From: Candidatus Woesearchaeota archaeon
GTDB taxonomy: Archaea; Nanobdellota; Nanobdellia; Woesearchaeales; GW2011-AR9
Assembly (NCBI GenBank): GCA_016185625.1
Contig: JACPND010000009.1
Coordinates: 1 to 52,243 of the forward strand
Length of the DNA stretch: 52,243 bases
Reading direction: 5' to 3'
This document shows positions 1 to 8,552 of the stretch, in pieces; the first letter of the stretch is position 1, and every line of letters starts with the position of its first letter. The notes below the pieces were generated by a model, which did no database searches, had not been told where the DNA came from, and saw only the letters and a program-made list of their open reading frames with translations. The position numbers and the translations under genes are program-made.

Positions 1-1
1 A

Positions 2-1588
2 AATGGGAACTATGTGAATTGTACTGCTCCGCTACCGGGAGCAGAGATATGCGACGGCCTGGACAATAATTGTAACGGAGCAGTAGACGAGGGGTTATTG
101 TTTACGATGGGATATCTGGATGATGATGGAGATGGGTTCGGTTCATCGACGTTTAAGGTCGATTGCAAAGAGTTAGGGGATGGCTATGCAACGAAATCAG
201 GCGATTGCAATGACAACAATCCTGAACAGTGGCAGGGGCTGCTGGGTTATGTTGATGCGGACAAAGACGGATATGGTACTGGCAGCCTTACTATGGTGTG
301 TTCAGGGGATTCACTTCCTGCTGGATTTGCCAGCAATGCAACAGACTGCAATAATGGAAATAATGCTATTTCCCCTGGTGCTTTGGAAATATGCGATGGT
401 CTTGACAATGATTGCAACACTGCCACTTATGATGGAAGCAGTCAAATTGCCCCCTTTAATTTACTTCAGGCAGGTATTTGCAGTGGTTCCCGACAGCAAT
501 GTATGGATGGAGCATGGCAAAGTTGGTATGGCGGTGTAGCTGGGTATGAAGCTGTGGAAGGAAGCTGTGATGGAATAGATAATGATTGTGATAAGGAGAC
601 TGATGAAGGATTGCTTTCTATCTGGTATTTAGATAATGATGGAGATGGATTTGGTGATGCCGCTACGTACAGCACTTCGTGCACCCCTACAGGTAATTAT
701 GTGTCCAACGCTGATGATTGTGACGACACTCAAAGTTCTGTCCATCCTGCCGGAAAAGAGCTCTGTGACCTTATTGATAATAATTGTGATGGAAAAATCG
801 ATGATGGTTGTCTTACCAAGATAGTATTTACCTCTCTCCGTGATGGCAATTCAGAGATTTACACCATGAACAGTGACGGAAGCAACCCCGTTCGATTGAC
901 AAATAATCCGGCTCAAGATTCTAATGCGTCCTGGTCTCCAAATGGAAAACAAATTGCCTTTGAGACTCAGCGTGATGGAAATGCAGAGATTTATGTGATG
1001 AACGCAGACGGGACGGGGCAAGTAAATATTACTAAGGATGGAAGAGACGATCGTTATCCCGCCTGGTCACCGGATGGGATGAGGATAGCTTTCTATTATT
1101 CAACTTGGGCGATTGCTACCATGGATATTGACGGTGGTAATCAAACGAAACTAACGGCTTCTTTTCCATATAGATATGCACCGGATTGGTCTCCGGAGGG
1201 CAGCAAAATCGTCCATACACAAGAAAGTCCACCCAATTCAGAAATTTATGTGATGGATTCCACGGGAGGCAACGAAAAGCAATTAACCAGCAATCCAGCA
1301 GTTGATGGGGGAGCAGCTTGGTCGCCTGACGGAACAACCATAGCGTTTTATAGCAACAGGGATGGGAATTTTGAAATCTACACTATGGCTACCGATGGAA
1401 GTGCATTGAAAAATCTGACCCAGCATGCGGCAAATGATGAAAAACCTTCCTGGTCTGGCAATAGCAGTAAAATTGTTTTTGTGTCCAATCGTGATGGAGA
1501 TTCGGAGATTTATATTATGAATGACGATGGAAGCGGCGTACAGAGATTGACATATAGTACAGGCGATGATAATGACCCTGATTGGTGA
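2..1588 (+). CDS. MopE-like Cys-rich repeat protein with TolB-type beta-propeller, 5' truncated by the window edge
   Basis: The reading frame is open to the first base of the window, so the true start lies upstream; the first in-frame GTG is at 14. The N-terminal half carries repeated MopE-type metal-binding motifs (CDGLDNNCNG, CDGLDNDC, CDGIDNDCD, CDLIDNNCDG) separated by DxDxDG acidic loops of the calcium-binding kind (DDDGDGFG, DADKDGYG, DNDGDGFG). The C-terminal half, from about residue 270, has six PD40/TolB-like blades, each with a variant of SRDGxxEIYxMxxDG followed by WSPDG. The design indicates a secreted or surface-attached protein with a six-bladed propeller. Family knowledge: MopE motifs bind copper or calcium outside the cell. 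The partner is unknown. The end of the protein looks complete. Confidence 0.85.
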   Translation, partial: NGNYVNCTAPLPGAEICDGLDNNCNGAVDEGLLFTMGYLDDDGDGFGSSTFKVDCKELGDGYATKSGDCNDNNPEQWQGLLGYVDADKDGYGTGSLTMVCSGDSLPAGFASNATDCNNGNNAISPGALEICDGLDNDCNTATYDGSSQIAPFNLLQAGICSGSRQQCMDGAWQSWYGGVAGYEAVEGSCDGIDNDCDKETDEGLLSIWYLDNDGDGFGDAATYSTSCTPTGNYVSNADDCDDTQSSVHPAGKELCDLIDNNCDGKIDDGCLTKIVFTSLRDGNSEIYTMNSDGSNPVRLTNNPAQDSNASWSPNGKQIAFETQRDGNAEIYVMNADGTGQVNITKDGRDDRYPAWSPDGMRIAFYYSTWAIATMDIDGGNQTKLTASFPYRYAPDWSPEGSKIVHTQESPPNSEIYVMDSTGGNEKQLTSNPAVDGGAAWSPDGTTIAFYSNRDGNFEIYTMATDGSALKNLTQHAANDEKPSWSGNSSKIVFVSNRDGDSEIYIMNDDGSGVQRLTYSTGDDNDPDW

Positions 1589-1616
1589 CCGTAGAAGTTT
1601 ATCTCACTTTTAACCC

Positions 1617-1838
1617 TTAACACGTCACCCACGGCAGCTTGAATGCAATCACGCCGGAATTCATCAGCCCAATCAGTATCAGCATCAGGATAATGCCAAA
1701 AAAAAGCCCCGAAATAAAGTACTTAAACTCGATAATCCCCAACTGGCCTCTTTTGTCCATAACCAAAAACAAATCTTTTATCTTTATAAATGTTTCTGTG
1801 GCCGGTAATACTTCAGCGATATGAAGCGTTACCATCAT
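1617..1838 (-). CDS. Small single-span membrane protein, hypothetical
   Basis: A 73-residue protein on the minus strand with a charged N-terminal part (residues 1-38) and one strong hydrophobic segment, ISGLFFGIILMLILIGLMNSG, near residues 42-62. It is not a recognised family. No clear ribosome binding site precedes the ATG. An overlapping plus-strand frame at 1639-1824 lacks a transmembrane pattern and looks like a shadow. The membrane helix argues for coding, but short length keeps this tentative. Confidence 0.4.
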   Translation of the reverse strand: MMVTLHIAEVLPATETFIKIKDLFLVMDKRGQLGIIEFKYFISGLFFGIILMLILIGLMNSGVIAFKLPWVTC

Positions 1839-1862
1839 TAGGTCACGCCGCCAGTTACACTA

Positions 1863-1967
1863 GGCGAGTCGTACGTTTGGGGGATATTTCTACGGAAAAT
1901 CCCCCTTAGTGTTCTTATTTTCGTCGTAGGGTCGAACGGAGTGAGTGCCCTACCTGAGAATCTCGCC
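1863..1967. ncRNA. Candidate structured RNA or palindromic element, three-stem
   Basis: A closing stem GGCGAG (1863-1868) / CTCGCC (1962-1967) encloses two hairpins: GGGGGAT (1879-1885) / ATCCCCC (1899-1905) and GTAGGG (1926-1931) / CCCTAC (1948-1953). All pairs are perfect Watson-Crick. This could be a stable RNA or a palindromic DNA element; strand and transcription are unknown. Confidence 0.45.
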
Positions 1968-2081
1968 GGGTGCCGTTGGAAAGTTCTGCAGCCGCTCGCC
2001 AAGTCGCCTTCTTGCGAACATCTTTCACTGCTCTGTGCTATTGCCCGATAGGAAGAAAGCGACCAATAATCATCTGTAATC

Positions 2082-2110
2082 TATAGAAGGGTTTGAATAA
2101 CGTACTTATT
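2082..2110. repeat. Truncated copy of hairpin element family A
   Basis: It starts with CTATAGAAGGGTTTGAATAA, matching the left end of the intact A element at 14739. The match stops after about 21 bases, where element B begins. It looks like an A element cut off by insertion of B or by deletion. Confidence 0.7.
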
Positions 2111-2242
2111 TATAGTAAGTGACCTAAATTTTTATAGAAATGTCACTTACTATATTCGAAGGACATAACAATTTTGTATATCTTGGGCTAGGCACAAGAC
2201 TTGAAATCCGTAGATTTCATTGATTATTTATGTCCTTCGCTA
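2111..2242. repeat. Double-hairpin element family B, copy 1, with expanded loop
   Basis: The same sequence occurs at 20381-20472. Hairpin 1 pairs AGTAAGTGAC with GTCACTTACT. Hairpin 2 pairs GAAGGACATAA with TTATGTCCTTC. Compared with copy 2, the loop of hairpin 2 carries about 42 extra bases, themselves able to form small hairpins (CTTG/CAAG and TGAAATC/GATTTCA). The right end reads CGCTACC instead of CGCTATA. No open reading frame inside is credible. Confidence 0.8.
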
Positions 2243-2258
2243 CCAAAATACTCCTCCC

Positions 2259-3593
2259 ATGAAAAAAGATGTCTTCATCATTCTGTCCCTATTATTCATA
2301 CTGATGGTAGGATGCAGTCCGGCAACCTTACCTGATGATACTGCTCTACCAGAGCCCGCCATGCCAGAGGTCGTCCATGATGATACTTATTCTTCTTCCT
2401 CTTCTCCTGAATATACTCATTACCCAGCATCAGATGAGCATAGCCAAGACACTGCCCGAGCTTCGTGGTCAGTCTTGTACACTGATCTTACCGGCTGTGA
2501 GCAGCAAGAAGTTCAGTTTACTCATTCCCCCCTTGATGTTGATGCCATCATTGCCGTCGAACCGCAAGGAGAATTGACGGACAGAGTTGCAGGGCACATT
2601 ACTCCCGGGGATCACGTTGGCTTTCAATACCTGCCGGAAGAGAAGTATCCCGTCTATGCCATTGGTGATGCTGTACTTAAACGCGTCGAGCGGAACAGGA
2701 ACTATTTTGATAACAAAGGAAAAAATATCAAGAATTACCACCTTTATTTTGAATATTCCTGCACTCTGTTCGGCAGCTATGTGCACGTCACCGGATTGGC
2801 GCCTGAATTGCTGGCAGCAGACGAAACCTTGAGGGAATTGGATTCACAGCCAGAGCCAGAAGACGCTAACAGAAACATCAACGTGAACATACGCGTTACA
2901 GCAGGACAAATAATCGGATATGCAGAAGGCTATGGGTTGCTGGGGATGTTGGCCGTAGACACCGATGTCACCCTGTCTGGATTTATGTCCCTAGAATTAT
3001 ATAAAAGTGAACCTTGGAAAGTGCATGCCATTCCTGTCTTTAATTATTTTACTGAACCTCTGAAGAGTCAATTACTCCTGAAAAATCCTCGGAAAACAGA
3101 ACCCCGCGGAGGAAAAATAGACTATGATGTGGACGGCAGGCTGGCGGGGAATTGGTTCAAGCAGGGAACGAGTTATCAGGGAGAGGTAACGAGAGGCTAT
3201 TGCGGAGATTATTTATGTCCGTATTGGGAAACTCATCTGGCATTTGTGTATGACTTTATCGACCCTTCAGAAGTGCGAGTTTCTCTTGGCTATGAAACAG
3301 GCATAGAGACGAATGGCCCCTTCGGTTTAAAAGGGAATCAGCCTGATCCAAAGAATATTGCTGTAGAGAACGGTCTGGTGAAATTAGAATTAGTCGCCTT
3401 AGACGACATCGGTACGCAGTTCAATTATGTGACGAGGGGAAAAGCTCTGTATACCAAAAGCAGCGATAATGTTGTGGGAACCATGCTGGTGCAGATGCTC
3501 GATACGAGAAGGATTAAAGTAGAAGTCTTTCCTGGGAAAAGATCCGGTGAAATTGCGGGATTTACCGAAAAAGCTAGGATTTATGAGAGATAA
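2259..3593 (+). CDS. Lipoprotein with possible M23-like (duplicated hybrid motif) domain
   Basis: A 444-residue protein starting at the ATG at 2259. A TTG 39 bases upstream lies inside the mobile B element and is an unlikely start. The N-terminus is a lipoprotein signal: MKK, hydrophobic core, then LMVGC, followed by a Ser/Pro/Asp-rich linker to about residue 70. The middle part (GDHVGFQYLPEEKYPVYAIG ... YVHVTGL ... VTAGQIIGYAEGYGLLGML) resembles the lysostaphin-type peptidase fold in layout, but the zinc ligands are not clearly present, so any enzymatic role is doubtful. The C-terminal half is beta-rich and unassigned. Predicted to be membrane-tethered and extracytoplasmic. Confidence 0.75.
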   Translation: MKKDVFIILSLLFILMVGCSPATLPDDTALPEPAMPEVVHDDTYSSSSSPEYTHYPASDEHSQDTARASWSVLYTDLTGCEQQEVQFTHSPLDVDAIIAVEPQGELTDRVAGHITPGDHVGFQYLPEEKYPVYAIGDAVLKRVERNRNYFDNKGKNIKNYHLYFEYSCTLFGSYVHVTGLAPELLAADETLRELDSQPEPEDANRNINVNIRVTAGQIIGYAEGYGLLGMLAVDTDVTLSGFMSLELYKSEPWKVHAIPVFNYFTEPLKSQLLLKNPRKTEPRGGKIDYDVDGRLAGNWFKQGTSYQGEVTRGYCGDYLCPYWETHLAFVYDFIDPSEVRVSLGYETGIETNGPFGLKGNQPDPKNIAVENGLVKLELVALDDIGTQFNYVTRGKALYTKSSDNVVGTMLVQMLDTRRIKVEVFPGKRSGEIAGFTEKARIYER

Positions 3594-3676
3594 TTCTAAG
3601 AGCTATTCCGCAATCAGCAGGAGCTATATTCTCCAGTATAGCAATTCTTTAAAAAGCAGCGCCTCGTGCAGACGAT

Positions 3677-4366
3677 ATGCCTGATATCTCAGTGATTATC
3701 CCTGCTCATAACGAAGAAAACTATCTCCGCAAGACGCTCCATAGCCTGGAGAACCAGACTTTCCAGAATTTTGAAATCATCGTCGTCACCAACGGCTGCA
3801 CGGACAAGACGGAAGAGATTGTCAAAAAAAGAACCGATGATAAGCTCCGTCATCTCTCACTTCCCGTCGCCAATGTCTCTGTCGCCCGCAATGCCGGCGC
3901 GTTGAACGCCAAGGGCGATATTCTTATGTTCCTCGATGCCGATACCACGCTGGAACAGGATGGCCTGCAAAACATTAAACAGCAATTTACTGCTGACTAT
4001 TCCGTCGCCACTATCCTCGGCAAGCCTGATGCGAACGCCTGGCAGTATCGTCTCGTCATGGCTTTCAAGAATCTCAACTTACAAACTGGCATTTACAAAG
4101 GATGCAGTGGCGCCTTACTCTGCCACAAAGAGCATTTCCAGAAAGTCGGCGGATACGATCCTGCGTTGTCAGTCCGGGAACACCGTAAACTCATTTTAAA
4201 ATTAAATCCACTTGGAAAATATCAATGCCTCAACACTTACGCTACCACTTCTATGCGCCGCTATCAGAATTGGGGTCTGTCCAAAGTCCTCTTCTTCTGG
4301 ACCAAACAATTCTTTAAGGATCATTTTGGCGAATTGAAAGAGAGCGTGTATGAGAAAGTAAGGTAA
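3677..4366 (+). CDS. Family 2 glycosyltransferase
   Basis: A 229-residue GT-A fold enzyme. The N-terminus SVIIPAHNEENYLRKTLHSL and the later DxD-type motif FLDADTT (about residues 89-95) are characteristic of GT2. It should transfer a sugar from an NDP-sugar to a lipid or glycan at the inner membrane face. ARNAGALNAKGD is the usual GT2 segment before the DxD. No transmembrane helix is seen. It is shorter than polymer-synthesising GT2 enzymes, fitting a single-transfer enzyme. The acceptor cannot be told. It converges with topA. Confidence 0.88.
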   Translation: MPDISVIIPAHNEENYLRKTLHSLENQTFQNFEIIVVTNGCTDKTEEIVKKRTDDKLRHLSLPVANVSVARNAGALNAKGDILMFLDADTTLEQDGLQNIKQQFTADYSVATILGKPDANAWQYRLVMAFKNLNLQTGIYKGCSGALLCHKEHFQKVGGYDPALSVREHRKLILKLNPLGKYQCLNTYATTSMRRYQNWGLSKVLFFWTKQFFKDHFGELKESVYEKVR

Positions 4367-4381
4367 AGTCGGTTCGGTTCA

Positions 4382-6688
4382 TTAAGATTCTACTTCAGGG
4401 TCTTTTGCTACAGTTTTCTCCCCCCTCCATTCTTTTTGTTTGCCTGCCACTTCCCTTTTATCTTCTTTTTTTTCTTCCTTCTCCTCCTTCCCGCTGCTCT
4501 CAAATTTCTCAATCTGCTTGCACGCCGGATATCCGCTGCATCCTACAAACTGTCCGTACAACGAGCGGCGAACCACCATCGGCTTCCCGCATTTCGGACA
4601 GGTCTTCTCAATTTTCCCAGATTCAATCTTGGTAATCTCCTTCTGTTCTTCTTTACTGATGCGCGTCGGACAATTCTGATTCAGACACACTTCCTGCGGC
4701 CGCTGCCGTTTCCGGATGACCAGCACCAAGGGATAGGTACACTGCTCGCATATTTTACCAGTTCCTTTCACCAGTCCTGTGGCAGGCAGCTTGAACGTGA
4801 TTTTACACTCCGGATAGCGATCACAGGCAATAAAGAAGCCAAACTTTCCCCGCTTGATCATCAAAGTTCCTTCGCAGCAGGGGCACTTCCCAATATAATT
4901 CTGCTCGTTCCGTGTCGCCTGCAATGATTTGAGGATATCTTCGCCCACTTGTTTTTCTTTCTTTTTGAAATCAGCTAACAATCCCGTCAGGAATTTTATG
5001 GCTTTCTCCAGCACATGTTCTTCATTTTCTTTTCCTTCTCTGATCTTGTCCATATCTTCTTCAAAATCTGCGGTTAATTTTTCATCGACGATGGTAGGTG
5101 CATGTTTTTCCAAAATATCCACCGTCTCAATGCCTAATTTTGAGACCGTGATCTGCACGCCTTCAACATAGCCGCGCTGGAACAGGCGATCCAGGATATC
5201 CGCCCGCGTAGCTTTGGTCCCCAGATTGCGCTTCTCCAGTTCTTTGATAATAGATGCTTGATTGAATCGAGATGGTGGTTGTGTTTCCTTATCCACTTTT
5301 TTTATTTCGTTGACGGCCACTTTCTCGTTTTCTTTCATGTTGGGCAGGGAAACTTCTTCTAATTTGATATATGGCTTATAGAACCGATGCCAGTTCTCCA
5401 CAATTGTTCTCGTTCCTTTGGCAATAAAGATTTCTGTATTCACATCCAAAAGTGCTTCCATCGTTTCGCGGACGGCTGGCTGGGCGAAGGTGGCTAAAAA
5501 CCGCCGTACAATCAAGTCATATATTTTCTGATCACGTAGACGTAATTCACTCGGCATGAGTCCGGTCGGATAGATGGCTGGGTGCGCCGGATCCGTTTTC
5601 TTGCCGTTATTTGGTTTCAGCTGGGGTAATTTTAAGAGTTCTGCTGACAGTGATTTGTATGCTTCCTGTTTCGCTAAATCATTTAGAATCTTCTTAAATC
5701 CGAGTTTAGTATCCAACTGCTGCGACGATGTTCGCGGATAGGAAATCACACCAGCTAAATACAGACTCTGCGCGATTTCTAATGTTTCTTTGGGCGTGAT
5801 TTTGAATTGGTTATACGATTCCGACTGCAAGGTGGTCAGGTCAAAGGGCGTGGGCGGCGCCTGTTCGCGCTGCGTGCGCTTCACTTCTTTGATAATAGCT
5901 TCTTTTTTTCCGTGGACGTTTTTGAGGATGCGCTCTACTTCTTTTTTGTCAAAAATTTTGTCTTTTTCATGCCAGGCTTCCACCGGCTGCTTCTGATAGT
6001 CGCCCAGCAAACGAATCATCCAATACGGTTCCGGCTTGAAGGCGGCAATCTCTTTCTCCCGATCGACTAATAATTTCAATGCCGGGCCTTGCACTCGCCC
6101 GATGGACATCACTTTAAAACTTCCGGCTGCTTTCACCGACGAGGTCAAGGCGCGCGAGAGATTGATGCCATAAAACCAGTCTAGTTTATGTCTCGTTTCT
6201 CCGGCATGTGCCTGCCCCCAATCCAGATGCTTCATTTTCTGTTCATAGGCTTCCACTAAATCCGGCTTGGTCAGCGTGGAAAATTTCATCCGGTTCGCAT
6301 CTTTCTGCTTGCAGCTAAAGCGGATGACATTTAAGCCAATAACTTCTCCTTCGACATCGTAATCGCAGGCGATGGTGAATTCATCTGCTTTCTTGGCCAG
6401 CATCTCAATCGTGTCGATGTAATCCTTCACGTACTTGAGTCCTTTATCCCCTTTGTATGATTCCTGCCACTTGATATCGAATACCGGATAGCTCCAGCCG
6501 TTCTTTTTATCTTCCACCAATCCGTACAGATGGCCGACCGCAGAAGTGACGATGATGGGCTTTTTGTCATGGGTAAATTCAAAATAGCTGCATTGCTTGT
6601 TTTTTTTCTGGTTGATTTTCCCGTCGGCCAGCGCATCGGCTACTTTGCGTGCGCTTGACGGTTTCTCGGTGATGATTAATTCGGTCAT
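4382..6688 (-). CDS. topA: DNA topoisomerase I (type IA)
   Basis: A 768-residue type IA topoisomerase that relaxes negatively supercoiled DNA by a transient 5'-phosphotyrosine link. The N-terminal Toprim domain begins ELIITEKPSSARKVADAL and has the acidic motif CDYDVEGEVIG. The catalytic tyrosine is Tyr317 in ISYPRTSS. Three C-terminal zinc ribbons follow: CPCC...C...C, CEQC...C...C and CPKC...C...C, then a Lys/Glu-rich tail. The ATG at 6688 is preceded on the minus strand by an A/T-rich TATA-like stretch (TTTTTAAAT near 6716-6727), consistent with a short or absent leader. It is full length for archaeal TopA. Confidence 0.95.
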   Translation of the reverse strand: MTELIITEKPSSARKVADALADGKINQKKNKQCSYFEFTHDKKPIIVTSAVGHLYGLVEDKKNGWSYPVFDIKWQESYKGDKGLKYVKDYIDTIEMLAKKADEFTIACDYDVEGEVIGLNVIRFSCKQKDANRMKFSTLTKPDLVEAYEQKMKHLDWGQAHAGETRHKLDWFYGINLSRALTSSVKAAGSFKVMSIGRVQGPALKLLVDREKEIAAFKPEPYWMIRLLGDYQKQPVEAWHEKDKIFDKKEVERILKNVHGKKEAIIKEVKRTQREQAPPTPFDLTTLQSESYNQFKITPKETLEIAQSLYLAGVISYPRTSSQQLDTKLGFKKILNDLAKQEAYKSLSAELLKLPQLKPNNGKKTDPAHPAIYPTGLMPSELRLRDQKIYDLIVRRFLATFAQPAVRETMEALLDVNTEIFIAKGTRTIVENWHRFYKPYIKLEEVSLPNMKENEKVAVNEIKKVDKETQPPSRFNQASIIKELEKRNLGTKATRADILDRLFQRGYVEGVQITVSKLGIETVDILEKHAPTIVDEKLTADFEEDMDKIREGKENEEHVLEKAIKFLTGLLADFKKKEKQVGEDILKSLQATRNEQNYIGKCPCCEGTLMIKRGKFGFFIACDRYPECKITFKLPATGLVKGTGKICEQCTYPLVLVIRKRQRPQEVCLNQNCPTRISKEEQKEITKIESGKIEKTCPKCGKPMVVRRSLYGQFVGCSGYPACKQIEKFESSGKEEKEEKKEDKREVAGKQKEWRGEKTVAKDPEVES

Positions 6689-6819
6689 GGTGATGGATAG
6701 AATGAATTTTGCCGAGGATTTAAAAAGGTTTGTCCAAGAGCGTGATAGGTTACGTCAAAAATGCTTTTTGATTTAAGAGAATAGGAGACTATACCCAGAG
6801 CAAGCCTAAAAATAAAGTA

Positions 6820-7740
6820 TCAAATTTTGGAGGAAGTATAATCAAATCTGAGATTGAAATTTACTATAGTATTCTGTGGTAACCCTAGTACTCTGTTTTC
6901 CGGAGGGTTCAATACTTCTGTGACTAGCGCCATCAAAGTTTTTTTATACTGAGGCGAATCGTCAATTACTGTTCCAAATTGCTTATTGTCCTTCAGCGCA
7001 GTCAAATGATGTTGGGCGAGTTCTATAAATGACGTATTTCCAACTTTGCTGGCCAGAGAATGAGCCTGTTCAAAATACTCTTTTGTTAATCCTTCATTTT
7101 GCCCTCGCAAAAATTCAACACGACCAAGATTAAACGCCGTCATAAATTGATAGTACGGCGCATAACTTCTAGCCGCATCTTTTGCTCTCCAAAGAAGATC
7201 ACTTACAGATTGAAGATTATGTTGTACAATCGTATCGGTGGTCTTAACTTCTCCTTCCGAAACTGAAGATGCTACATCCATATACAGCAAAACAGAACGC
7301 AGATTGAATAACATTCTGCCCAGAAAAAACTTTGATTTACCATTTGCGCTGGCAATCAATTTCTTCCTATCTTCAACGAGAGAATATCCCTTACAATGGA
7401 TGAGCGTGGTGTAAACCAGGGCCAGATTCATCTCTAATTCAGCCTCATGTTGACCAACAAAAGAAGTATCAATTTCTTCCGTCAAGTCTTCCAATTTTTC
7501 AGTTGGTGAGCGTCCTACTATTGGAACTGATTCGTAGAGTCTTTTCAATATGACCAATCCACCCGTATGAGCCACATCTTTTAGAATATCACGACCTTTA
7601 TCTGCTACGACAATGAGTTCCCCCTTACTTTTTAAAGAAGCTAAAGAAATTGCATCAGCGAGGGGATTACTTTGCGCCAAAAGAAGCTCTAGGTGTGTTA
7701 CTTTTGCTTCGGCGGACATATCTGGATTTTTGTAATACAT
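6820..7740 (-). CDS. Helical hypothetical protein
   Basis: A 306-residue protein with no recognised family. It is predicted mostly alpha-helical with regularly spaced Leu/Ala and short helices such as YQFMTAFNLGRVEFLRGQNE and FIELAQHHLTALKD, which suggests TPR-like repeats in residues 180-250. There is no signal peptide or membrane segment. A TATA-like sequence (reverse complement of TTATAAATT, 7764-7772) lies about 28 bases before the ATG, supporting the start at 7740 as leaderless. The function cannot be named. Confidence 0.7.
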   Translation of the reverse strand: MYYKNPDMSAEAKVTHLELLLAQSNPLADAISLASLKSKGELIVVADKGRDILKDVAHTGGLVILKRLYESVPIVGRSPTEKLEDLTEEIDTSFVGQHEAELEMNLALVYTTLIHCKGYSLVEDRKKLIASANGKSKFFLGRMLFNLRSVLLYMDVASSVSEGEVKTTDTIVQHNLQSVSDLLWRAKDAARSYAPYYQFMTAFNLGRVEFLRGQNEGLTKEYFEQAHSLASKVGNTSFIELAQHHLTALKDNKQFGTVIDDSPQYKKTLMALVTEVLNPPENRVLGLPQNTIVNFNLRFDYTSSKI

Positions 7741-7829
7741 AGAGTTGAAAAAGAAGAATCAGCTTATAAATTTTGCTTTAGAGAACTTTTGAACCATCAT
7801 TTTAGATGTTACTCCTCCGGCGTAAGGGT

Positions 7830-8120
7830 CTACTTTACCTGCACTTCATGCCAAGTATCGTCTTTAGGTTCATAACTAAAGTCCTTCCGTTTATAATACA
7901 ATGTTAATTCATTCTGCGCATTTGTGCAAAGCAGTTGATAATATGTGGCGGCGTGACCACTCTCAATACGAATGTCCCTCACGTCAACGCATCCTTCAGG
8001 CCTGGCCAATTCACCGTTATCCTCGTTGACAACGGAAATATCTTTATTGTCATCTTTATTGTTACAGCCCAACAATACACCTGCTAATCCCAATGCGGCA
8101 ATTCCCATTCGAGCATTCAT
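7830..8120 (-). CDS. Small lipoprotein
   Basis: A 96-residue protein. The preferred start is the ATG at 8120, because the ribosome binding site AAGGAG lies a normal distance (9 bases) from it but directly abuts the upstream ATG at 8129. The signal peptide ends in the lipobox LAGVLLGC, followed by an Asn/Asp/Lys-rich linker. The mature domain (CVDVRDIRIESGHAATYYQLLCTNAQNELTLYYKR) is a short beta-rich unit with two Cys that could form a disulfide. No family recognised. Probably exported and lipid-anchored. Confidence 0.7.
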   Translation of the reverse strand: MNARMGIAALGLAGVLLGCNNKDDNKDISVVNEDNGELARPEGCVDVRDIRIESGHAATYYQLLCTNAQNELTLYYKRKDFSYEPKDDTWHEVQVK

Positions 8121-8265
8121 AGTATTCATCTCCTTGATTTTTTAAACGCATCTAAGAACCTCTCTTTATTAAAATACCCCGCTATTTAAAAACATTACCC
8201 AGTTGATTCTTTTTGTCGGTTAAAAAAAACAACATAAATAAAAAGAAAACCATAGAAAAAATAAA

Positions 8266-8466
8266 TCACTCCTTAGTCTTTATCCCGCATACGTGCATGA
8301 ATGCGCAATACCCGATAAACGCTTCCAGCAGGGCAATCCACCCCAGGATAAAAATCGCCCAGTTCATCCAGACGTATGGATAGTCTGGCGCTAACGGGCC
8401 AAGCCACCAGAACGCAAGTAACAAACGAAACCAGCGGTCGGTCTTGTTCAAGTTTGGTTGGAACAT
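8266..8466 (-). CDS. DUF2892-like two-span membrane protein
   Basis: A 66-residue membrane protein with two hydrophobic segments and the typical DUF2892 layout: N-terminal Asn/Asp-Arg (LNKTDRWFRLLLAF), then a second helix ending in a Cys-containing stretch GYCAFMHVCGIKT. Family knowledge: such domains occur alone or fused to rhodanese (YgaP). A strong ribosome binding site GAGGTGAT lies just before the ATG (8468-8477, minus strand), one of the clearest in the window. Confidence 0.75.
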   Translation of the reverse strand: MFQPNLNKTDRWFRLLLAFWWLGPLAPDYPYVWMNWAIFILGWIALLEAFIGYCAFMHVCGIKTKE

Positions 8467-8552
8467 AGTATCACCTCGTGAAAAAGAGATATTCTAGTCT
8501 ATAAAATACTTTCGCACAAATATTCTTAAATCAGCCGCCTTTTTCCCAGTTC

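Larger units (their letters stand above)
1839..2258. other. 420-base intergenic region filled with inverted repeats
   Basis: No convincing gene. It holds a cloverleaf-like inverted-repeat block (1863-1967), a fragment of hairpin element A (2082-2110) and a full hairpin element B with an enlarged loop (2111-2242), ending just before the lipoprotein start at 2259. Confidence 0.7.

Noticed and set aside
1639-1824. 61-codon plus-strand frame opposite the small membrane protein
   Set aside because: It has no membrane helix or motif and is the complement of the more convincing minus-strand frame.
2220-2258. TTG start extending the 2259 lipoprotein upstream
   Set aside because: The extension is made of mobile element B sequence and would bury the lipoprotein signal peptide.
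4436-4927. 163-codon plus-strand frame inside topA
   Set aside because: It lies fully opposite a clear topoisomerase coding region; its Phe/Leu/Ser-rich translation mirrors Lys/Glu codons on the other strand.
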